Assembly (NCBI GenBank): GCA_024752435.1
Contig: CP103021.1
Span: 1,364,001-1,428,000, forward strand
Reading direction: 5' to 3'
Source of the DNA: Allantophomopsis cytisporea
Taxonomy: Eukaryota; Ascomycota; Leotiomycetes; Phacidiales; Phacidiaceae
DNA: 64,000 nt
Position numbers and translations under genes: made by a program. Position 1 is the first letter of the stretch. Every line of letters begins with the position of its first letter. Below the pieces are notes generated by a model that made no database searches, was not told the DNA's origin, and saw nothing but the letters and a program-made list of their open reading frames with translations. Shown piece by piece: positions 56,019-64,000 of the stretch.

Positions 56019-57530
56019 TCAATTGCAATCCTCACAGATGGAACCGTCTGGATTCCTCTTGATCCCATCAGACGTATTGCTAACTGTACCGATATCTGTG
56101 GGCGTGGACTTCCGCTCCTCTTGCACACTCGGAGCACATAGACTCTTGGATCGAGGCTGGTTCTCCAAAGGCCCACTGTCAGTGTGCGCTGGACCGAGCA
56201 TCCCGGATACATCTGCCTGATCGTGTGACGACCGAGATTGTGGGGTTTTGTGTGACTCTGATCCGATTGATGTGCTTGAGGTTTCGCCGGCACTGGCCAC
56301 ACCTTTCTTCTTGCCATCTACATGACCGAGGTCTCTTCCGGGGTCGATCACATCTCGTACTCGACGTTTCAACTCTTTGGTCTCTATAGTTTATTAGTTC
56401 TGGCTTTCGAAGGATCTTGTGATTGTAAGTAGCACAGGAAAGATGAAAGGCAGTCAGGAAGATGCTATCACTGTTGGAATTTATGGCAAACCAACAATCT
56501 GAATAGCATATACCTAATCAGTCTCGTAGATAGATCAAGAGCGAGCCGCATCGTAGACTAGGTACATAAAATATTATGAAATAGCTTACCAGGGAAGCCT
56601 CCTTCAATCTTTCGATCCCATAGGAGGTGGGCTTTCACCTCGACGGGACTATCATTATCTTCTGTACGTGGCTCGGCATAAAATATTTCAACTACGAATG
56701 TGCCCCCTGTAGACGGCTGTAGAGCTATTTCGCCCAATGCGGTATCGAAAGTTGAGAGAAGTTCTTGGCCAAACTACAAATTATTAGAAATGCTCGTTGG
56801 TCTCATACTGATGTTGTCCTCAGAGACAAGTTTGAGAATATTGTGAAAATACAGGCTACTAGGGCATGTTTGCCATTAAGAAGCTCTCAAAGACAGTCTA
56901 TGACTTGTGCCTCGAGTAGTGCCTTTGAAAAGTCATTTGAGCAAATGAAATGTCTGTCTTTAACGAAGACAGGAAGGTCTTACGCGAAACAAAACTTTAA
57001 TCGCGCGCCAATATCAAGAGGTAACTTTTTATTTATTGATATGGCACTCGAGCATGCCCAGAATTTCGAATATCAAGCACCCTATTGGACACCACGTAGC
57101 ATCCTTTGACTGCTCAAGTAAATGCAGCACATTAAGCGGCTTTCCACTACTTGAGTCACTTCGACTACTCAAGTGAAGAAGGTCACCTGAGGACTCTAAG
57201 TTGGAAGAAGATGCGAAGCTCCAACCCACGAGAACCGTGTATAACATTCAAGTGAGAGGAACTGCTCAGGGAAGGACCCAGCCAAGATACGCGATACTCA
57301 CAGTTGGTACGGCTCAAGAAATAATGCCCAATATGCATAGATAGATCGAGGTACCACAATCGTATAACAGGGCCAGAATCCCAAACAGAAACAAGGAAGG
57401 AGATTTTTTTTTTTAAGAGACAAAAATGAAAGTTGATAAATTTACTGACATAAGCAGCTCGCAGCATCCATTTGCATTGGGTACAGAATTTGATGGTGAC
57501 CCGTGGGAGAGGTGCATCGATGCTGGCCAT
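56019..57530 (-). CDS. Rdx-family (SelW/SelT/SelH-like) thioredoxin-fold protein
   Basis: Small redox-type protein in which the selenocysteine of animal SelW is Cys. Exons: 57450-57530, 56590-56773, 56019-56383 (630 nt, 209 aa). MASIDAPLPRVTIKFCTQC places the CxxC motif at residues 16-19. WMLRAAY then joins FGQELLSTFDTALGEIALQP, STGGTFVVEIF and LLWDRKIEGGFPETKELKRR, which is the full Rdx fold. The rest (about 100 residues, from DPGRDLGHVDG on) is a Ser/Thr/Lys-rich tail without fold features. The first intron is 676 nt and the second 206 nt, both long for this window. Function in fungi is unproven; CxxC suggests thiol redox activity. Confidence 0.85.
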
Positions 57531-58557
57531 GATTGATGCGATGTAGGGGGGGGGTTTCTTCAATGTTACACGGAATGTCGTCAGTGCCAGATAAAAATGG
57601 CAAATAATGACGAATGATGCTTTCCGTCTTTCAACTTGCGATATAACGCAAGGCTGACAGCACCGAGATGTTGAGTGATTATGACTGGGTTGGGTGGACA
57701 AATCGAAGGTGAAAGGGATTTTAATACGAGGAGCCACAGTATTGGAACACACGCTTGTATAATTCGATAAGTGATGGACGGAACAAGGTGGAGTGTGATT
57801 TGATTGGTTGAGACGAGCTGTGAGGAGAGAGCGTGCGAGCCTTCGGAGGAACCTTGCGACGTTAATGCGTTCGCCTACGCTGCCGTGAGTGTGGTGCTGT
57901 GCTGATGCTACTTGATGTTTGTACGGTACAATTAAGAACTCATATGAGGCGTGTAAGAATGAGAATGGATGGATGACTCTTAGCTTGGGCCACACAGAGG
58001 AGACGCTATTGAATTACCTTAGCCAAGCAGGAACCCTCAAACGGACTCGAAGAATTGATGGCCGGAGATACGAGTGGTGCGACAAGCCCAAGACATATCC
58101 ATACTGGTGAAATAATAACTGCCATCTTCACCTCCACTATCGAAATTGAAGCAGAACATTGGTATTGGAACAATCGGAGATTGAGGGTTGCATATTGGAT
58201 ATTGGAAAGCAGGTTTCAGCATTCAGGATTTCGAAATTCTTGGACATTTTGAAGAGAGAATATTGAAACTGCACACGCGAATATGGCATGAATGTCTCCA
58301 TTAAAATTGAATAGAAAAGAGGATGCCTCCAGATCGAAGCTGTAATGTGGTGATCCATTAAGGTCCTTCGAACCTATCCACAAGAATCGAAAGTAAATAC
58401 AGGCATAAGGAGCTATTACAAAAACGCTGATTTTCCCCCGGCCCTATGCAGCTTCTGGAGAATGGCAACTGGTCTGCTGTCGCCATGAATAGGTATAATC
58501 AGATAAAACCAACTCCAAATACGCCCTTATGAAATGTCGTGCTGTGTTCAGCAGAGT
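57531..58557. other. Intergenic between Rdx and G-gamma genes
   Basis: About 1.0 kb. Promoter and leader of the Rdx gene and 3' end of the G-gamma gene. The 270-codon minus-strand ORF covering 57183-57995 overlaps the real first exon in another frame and is not a gene. Confidence 0.5.
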
Positions 58558-58897
58558 TTACATGACGATACAGCATCCTCCGGACTGCTGAACGGTGTAA
58601 GGATCATCCTTCTTGTCGACGGCACCCCATACGGATGGGACCATGAAGTCCTTGGTGCTATTTGTGTACGCGATAATGCTGTGATGTTATTAGATGTGTA
58701 TTCTTTACGGCTGCACTGGAGGCTCTGCAGGCTCACCTCTTTGATGCTTGGGACACTGGGATGCGTTCGCGGTCGAGGTCTTCTCTGAGTCGGTTGTTCA
58801 ACTCGGTAAGGCGGCGCAATTTGAGGTCGGCCATGGATTGCTTGTTCTTCTTGATCTGGTTTGGATCACCGACATCGCGACTGGCGTAAGCTGGCAT
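58558..58897 (-). CDS. gpgA: Heterotrimeric G-protein gamma subunit
   Basis: Partner of the G-beta subunit at the plasma membrane, acting in growth, mating and cAMP signalling in filamentous fungi. Exons 58737-58897 and 58558-58678 (282 nt, 93 aa); intron 58 nt. MPAYASRDVGDP starts the fungal family consensus. KKNKQSMADLKLRRLTELNN is the coiled-coil helix that pairs with G-beta. DFMVPSVWGAVDKK and the terminal CCIVM (a CAAX box with a second Cys for palmitoylation) complete the protein. The open frame extends upstream to 58981, but the ATG at 58897 matches the family start. Confidence 0.95.
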
Positions 58898-59422
58898 GTT
58901 GACTGGTAGTTTGTAGGAGGTGGTGATTGAGATTTGGTTGTGGTTGACGGTCGCGAACTCCTGATCGTCTGTATTGACCACGACGGATTAGTGGACTGTT
59001 CTCCAATCTCCTTGCTGGTTGAGCTGCAGGCTGCGAGCTGCGAGCTGAACAGGAGCTTCTGAGCCTCCTGCACTTTTCGGGGCACTGTACCTGAGTTCAA
59101 TTGAAGATTCGTAGATGTCGTTGAAAGGAATTGTTTTTCTGAAAGGAGTGGCTGATCGTTGGAAGGACGTACGGGGGTTTGTTCAGTTTGGGGGAGATCA
59201 GTTCGCCGGCAGTAATCCCCTTCTTCGCTTTCCCTCATTTTCCGCTAACCCGGCTAAGTCGTAGTTTTTTCCGATCCGGACTAGCGCACACACAAGATTT
59301 GAGGTAAGCGAAATCCGAAATCCAGGCTGGCAGAGCGCGCACATCTTGACGAAAGTCTTGAAGCCTTTCGAAGATTTGACTCCATCTACCCTTGCCGTCG
59401 TCATTTCACGACAACCGCAGTC
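58898..59422. promoter_or_regulatory. Divergent promoter between G-gamma and eIF3a
   Basis: 525 bp between opposite start codons. Open frames cross it (for example 58798-59238 on the minus strand) but belong to leader sequence. Confidence 0.5.
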
Positions 59423-62400
59423 ATGCCTCCTCAGCCCTTCAGCAAGCCGGAGAATATCCTCAAACGCGCCCATGAGCTTATGGGCGTTGGCCAGGCACAG
59501 GCTGCCTTGGTCCTCCTTCACGAACATATCACCTCGAAAAGATCTCGAAATGTCCCGATCGCGTCATTGGAGCCAGTAATGCTCCTTTTGGTCGAGCAGT
59601 CTGTCGAGCAGAAGAAGGGAAAGCTTGCAAAGGATGCTCTCTACCAGTACAAGAACATCAGCCAGAACACCAACGTTGGAACTATTGAGGTAAAGAACCA
59701 CTTCTCATCATACAGGCCTTGCGTATGCGAGAGCCAGGATGCGCCATAGCTAATACTTCATTTTACAGCTCGTCCTTAAGAAGTTCATTGAGTTGGCCGA
59801 GGCAAAGGTCACCGACGCCCAGGCCAAGGCCGATGCTGTTCAGTCTAGCATCGAGACCACCACCGCTACTGCCAGCATCGACGACCTCGAAGCCACTGAG
59901 ACCCCAGAATCTATCCTTCTTTCCACCGTCTCTGGTGAACAGTCCAAGGATCGTACCGACCGCGCCATCGTTACCCCATGGCTCAAGTTCTTGTGGGAAA
60001 CCTACCGCACCGTTCTAGACATTCTCAGAAACAATGCCAGACTCGAGATCATGTACCAGACCACTGCCATGCAGGCATTCGAGTTTTGCCAGAAGTATGC
60101 CCGTAAGACCGAGTTCCGCAGGCTTTGTGAGCTGCTCCGCAACCACGTTCAGACTGCTGCCAAGTACTCTTCTCAGATGCACGCTATCAACTTGAACGAC
60201 CCAGACACTCTTCAGCGTCATTTAGAGACCAGATTTCAACAGCTCAACGTTGCTGTTGAGCTCGAGCTCTGGCAAGAGGCTTTCCGTAGTGTTGAGGACA
60301 TACACACTCTCCTCAACCTCAGCAAGCGTCCACCAAAGAACGTCATGATGGCCAACTACTACGAGAAGCTCACCCGTATCTTCCTCGTTGGCGAGAACTA
60401 CCTCTTCCACGCTGCAGCCTGGTCCAGATACTACAATCTTCTCCGCCAGTCTGCTGCCATGGTTGCTGCTGGACAGAGCAAGAAGTCCGACAACCCAGCA
60501 ACTTCGGAGGCTGACCTTTCTAAGGCTGCATCCTTCGTCCTTCTCTCCGCTCTTGCCATTCCAGTCATCAGCACTTCTCGCTCTCGTGGTGCTCTCATCG
60601 ATGTTGATGAGGCCAAGAAGAACAAGAACTCACGCCTTACACACCTTTTGGGTATGTCCCAGGCACCAACTCGTCAGGTTCTTTTCAAGGATGCCATGAG
60701 CAAGGGTCTCCTCAAGCGCGCTCGTCCAGAGATTCGCGACCTTTACAACATCCTTGAGGTCGATTTCCACCCATTGTCTATCTGCAAAAAGATTTCTCCT
60801 ATTTTGTCCAAGATTGGTGCCGATGCTGAGATGGAGAAGTATGTTCTCCCTCTTCAGCAGGTTATCTTGACCAGACTCTTCCAGCAGCTGTCTCAGGTCT
60901 ACGAGACTGTTGATCTTGAGTTTGTTGAGAACCTCGCCCAGTTCCCCGAGCCATTCCAGGTCAGCCGTGACACTATTGAGAAGTTCATCATGAACGGTAA
61001 CAAGAAGGGTGACCTTGCCATTCGCATGGATCACGCTACTGGTGTCCTCAGCTTCGACACCGATGTCTTCTCCTCCGCCAAGGCTGTCCACGCCGGTTCT
61101 GGTGCTGGTTCTGCCGAGTCTGAGGCTGGCTCAGTCCAGAGACTTCAGAATACTCCTTCTGAGATCGTCCGAACCCAGTTGACCCGCCTCGCGAAGTCGC
61201 TTTTCATCACTTGCCAATACATTGATCCAACCTTTAACCAGGAGAGAGTCAAGGCACGTGAAGCCGCTCTTGAGAGAGCCAAGGCTGGTGCCGAGCAAGA
61301 ACACCTCGATACCCTTGCCCGTAAGGAGATCATCCATAGAAGGAAGGAGGAAGCTTCTGAACTTTTGGCCAGAAAGGAAAAGGCTGATGCCAATGCCAAA
61401 AGAATCCGCGCACAACAACTCCAGGAGGCTGAAGATAAGCGCCTCGCCCAGGAACAGAAGGACCGTGAAGAGAAGCGCCTCAAGGCCGAGCTTGAGCGGG
61501 TCCGCAAGGATGAGCTTAAGAAGCAGATTGCCGACCTTAAGATTGGTCCAAAGGCTCTCGATATTGATATCGAAGACTTGGATAACCTTGATGGTAACCG
61601 CCTCCGTGCTATGAAGCTTGCTCAGTTGGAGCGTGAGAAGAACGACACCAACGAGAAGCTCAGAGTTACTGGCAAGCGTATCGATCACCTCGAGCGTGCT
61701 TTCAGAAAGGAGGAGGCCAAGAAGCTTCCTGCCGACTACGAAGCTCAACGCCAACGCGATCTCGCAGCATATGAGAAGACCAAGGCCCGTACTCTTAAGG
61801 AGGCCGAGGCCAAGCATGCCGAGAACGTTGAGCTCAAGAAGAGACTCAGCAGACTCATGCCACAATACGAGTCTTTCCGCGAGTCTGTTGTTGAGAAGAG
61901 ACGCGATGAGTTTGAGAAGCGTCGTCGCGATGCTGAGAAGGAGCTTGAGAAGCAAATCGCACTTCGTCGTAAAGAATTCCGTGACCGTAAGGCACGTGAG
62001 AAGCGCGAAAAGGAAGAGCGTGAGCGTATCCTTCGTGAGGAGGAAGAGCGTGCCGCTAAGGAGGCCGAGGAGAAGGCAGCTCGCGACGAGAAGAAGAGAC
62101 AAGAGTTCCAGGAGCTCAAGGCTATCAGAGAAAAGGAGCGTCAAGAAGCTTTAGAGGCTGCTGCACTTCAAGAGCGCAGAGCCGAGGAAGCTCTTGCCAG
62201 AAGAAAGGCCGAGAAGTCCTCCGGTGCGCCATTCGCCCGAGCACCTGCACCAGAGCGATCGGATTCCAATGAGGAGCGTGCGCCAAGACTCGTCGCTCTT
62301 GCTAGCGGTAAGCCAAGTTGGAGAGAAAAGGAGGCCGCCCGCCTTGCAGCTGGCGGAGCCCCAGCTGCCAGAGAGGATGCTCCACGTGTCGAGCGCACTG

Positions 62401-62744
62401 ACTCGAATGAGCGTCCTCGTCTTAACTTGGCCAGTCGCGGTCCCCCAGCTGAGCGTGCCGAGCGTCCAGCACCAGCTGATCGTGCCGACTCCGGTGAGCG
62501 CTCTTCTGGACCACCACGTCTCAACCTTGCTGGAAAGACCTCCACCTGGAGAGATAGGGAAGCTGCCAAGGGCACATCTGGTGATGCACCTGCTCCAAGA
62601 GCCACTGGTGGAGCCCCTCTCCCACGCACCGCTCGCCCAGAACCTGAAAGAAATGGTTCTCCTGCTCCACCAGCAGCAGAGCCGCTCAAGGCATCTGGCG
62701 CTCCTGGTAAATGGGTTCCTCGTCACTTACGTGACAAGCAGTAA
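59423..62744 (+). CDS. TIF32: Translation initiation factor eIF3 subunit a
   Basis: Largest scaffold subunit of eIF3; bridges the 40S subunit, mRNA and other initiation factors. Exons 59423-59689 and 59769-62744 (3243 nt, 1080 aa); one 79-nt intron. The N-terminus KPENILKRAHELMGVGQAQA and the block WLKFLWETYRTVLDILRNNA are family hallmarks. A PCI domain lies in the middle (about 340-510, with LFQQLSQVYETVDLEFVENL). A highly charged coiled-coil region (about 520-820) follows, then a tail with repeated SDSNE/TDSNE ... PRL.LA units, ending GKWVPRHLRDKQ. Codon use is strongly biased to C-ending and preferred codons, as in highly expressed genes. Confidence 0.96.
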
Positions 62745-63448
62745 ATGTCCTTGGTGGTTATGAGTGGCGATGTATGCTTTGATCTTTAGCGTCAATTGCG
62801 AATGATCATTATGATTATGCTGTATAGTATGTTGCGATGTTCATGGCTCTATGATCATTGCGTGATGCATGTGGTGGTGGGGAATTGAAAATAAAAACGA
62901 TGTTCATTTCATGAGATAAATTTATCAACCTTAAACTATTCTGAGTACTCTATGTGAAGGAATTGCTTATCCATTCTAAATGTTTCTCTTTGATACAATG
63001 TGAATATCAGCTATGCAAATCCCAGAGCGTTCTGTCAGAAGAAGACTGTACATGATATGACGGTGGGGACTGTGGTCCGCCCGTATATGTTTAGCAATAA
63101 TCGCCTCGGTACCGCTCTTGAAACTTAGGGGCTCCGAGGAAGCTAAGGACTCTGGAATCCATAGATACAGTTAACCGCACCTAGAACGTCAATATACAAT
63201 ACCAGTTGGTGAAAGAACACTGGTTCAGAGAAGTTAGAGTATTTTGTTATTCTACAGACATAGCTTAACATCTAGAGGAACAAGATATAGTGCCAACTCA
63301 AAGCATATATAAAGGATACTCAAAAATTTCGAGACAACCATTTAGCTATATATTCTCCACAAATTTCCTACATCCTGGCTTTCCTACTTCAACATGGACT
63401 GCTCAGTCACTCTAATTCTAATCCACTACAGCACCTCCAATTGCAATC
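62745..63448. other. Intergenic, with TATA element near its right end
   Basis: 704 bp. The 3' region of eIF3a (possible poly(A) signal AATAAA at about 62891) and the promoter of the WSC gene. No ORF supported. Confidence 0.45.
63306..63315 (+). promoter_or_regulatory. TATA box of the WSC-domain gene
   Basis: TATATAAAGG lies 143 bp upstream of the ATG at 63449, in an otherwise A/T-leaning promoter. Confidence 0.5.
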
Positions 63449-64000
63449 ATGATGCCCAGGAGGTCACTCAGCGACCTCATAACGCTCATACTGATATGTC
63501 TTGCGCAAGGCGATCCGACACCCCCACCTCCTTCTGCACCCATGCTGCCATCTTGTGAAAAGCCCTTCACACCCTACGCATGGAAAGGCTGTTTCAGGCA
63601 GACGGGAAACAACTTGCATGGGTACAATCTCCATGGTTTACACCCTGGTGACTATGGCTGGGGAATGCTATACCCTTGGCGTGGAACATTTGCGACACCA
63701 GAAACATGTGTGTCATTTTGTAAAGGTTTGTCAATGCCGCCGTTGAACTTAGTGTAAGGTATTCATAGTATCATCATATTCTGACTTCCACAGGGAACTT
63801 GTACCGTTATGCGGGGCTGAAGCAGAGCAGTGAGTGCTACTGTGGAAACATGCTTGAGATGGACAGCAGTGTAGACAACGAGAAATGTAACTACAGATGC
63901 GTTGCGGATAAAACAAAGGGGTGCGGTGGACACAACTCGTGGACAATCTATGAAGACTTGTCTCTCCGGGACATGGAGTACTGGAAGATGGATGCCAGGT
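63449..64000 (+). CDS. Secreted WSC-domain protein (partial, runs off the window)
   Basis: Starts ATG ATG at 63449. A signal peptide (SLSDLITLILICLAQG) is followed by a short Pro-rich spacer. The Cys-rich domain begins YAWKGCFRQTG, includes TPETCVSFCKG, and after a 68-nt intron (63726-63793) continues YAGLKQSSECYCGNML ... CNYRCVADKTKGCGGHNSW. The spacing of CYCG, C..C and GCGG is that of a WSC carbohydrate-binding domain (here about residues 30-150). WSC domains occur in cell-wall stress sensors and in secreted oxidases and glucanases. The C-terminal part needed to decide lies beyond 64000. Confidence 0.85.

Noticed and set aside
57183..57995. 270-codon minus-strand ORF
   Set aside because: It runs through the Rdx first exon in that same frame, then reads intron and upstream DNA. 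Only residues from the internal ATG at 57530 to the splice donor match the family.
61131..62144. 337-codon minus-strand ORF (Leu/Ser-rich)
   Set aside because: Exact antisense of the Lys/Glu-rich coiled coil of eIF3a. Long mirror ORFs of this kind arise from biased codons, and the Leu-rich product has no family features.
1..64000. tRNA and rRNA genes
   Set aside because: I looked for GGTTCGAATCC-type B boxes with matching A boxes and acceptor pairing, and found no convincing candidate by eye. A covariance-model scan would settle this.

Overview
The window is nuclear DNA from a filamentous ascomycete. Genes are interrupted by short introns, mostly 46-90 nt, with GT-AG ends and CTGAC/CTGAT-like branch sites. 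Proteins carry fungal hallmarks, and an AT-rich block shows C-to-T decay typical of repeat-induced point mutation (RIP). The eIF3a, G-gamma and histidine-kinase sequences suggest Leotiomycetes (Helotiales-like). That placement is from recognition of the proteins, not from a computed tree.

Layout. 0.2-2.9 kb: two mitochondrial translation genes in tandem (ribosomal protein S10 and tryptophanyl-tRNA synthetase). 2.9-10.6 kb: a gene-free RIP-decayed nest of transposons holding at least three degraded pogo/Fot1-like fragments, a hAT-like element inserted into one of them, a solo LTR, and two small TIR elements. 11.2-14.9 kb: an L-type lectin of the early secretory pathway and a secreted GH27 alpha-galactosidase. 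16.6-17.4 kb: ATP synthase delta subunit on the minus strand. 17.4-22.7 kb: a gene-poor, microsatellite-rich stretch that probably serves as leader and promoter of a long acidic DUF2457-like protein (22.7-25.0 kb). 25.8-29.9 kb: SAR1 GTPase and a patatin-type lipase. 31.1-32.3 kb: a pseudogene. 33.3-37.8 kb: a hybrid histidine kinase with 11 exons. 39.5-42.1 kb: the divergent pair PDX1 and an unknown mitochondrial membrane protein. 42.7-43.9 kb: protein phosphatase 1 catalytic subunit. 47.2-49.8 kb: a leucine-rich-repeat protein. 49.8-56.0 kb: gene-free DNA. 56.0-59.4 kb: a selenoprotein-W-like (Rdx) protein and the G-protein gamma subunit. 59.4-62.7 kb: eIF3a. The window ends inside a WSC-domain protein gene.

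Functional themes are mostly housekeeping: mitochondria (S10, TrpRS, ATP16, PDX1, the 41-kb gene), secretion (lectin, SAR1), signalling (histidine kinase, PP1, G-gamma), lipid turnover and translation. There is no biosynthetic cluster, CRISPR array, tRNA or rRNA that I could see. I rebuilt exon structures by hand from reading frame, splice sites and family similarity. For most genes the exon lengths sum to a multiple of three.

The most unusual items are the nested TE architecture, the frameshifted pseudogene, a degenerate second receiver-like segment in the histidine kinase, an outsized intron plus a long tail in the Rdx gene, and the very large gene-free intervals. I found no clear new multi-gene system.
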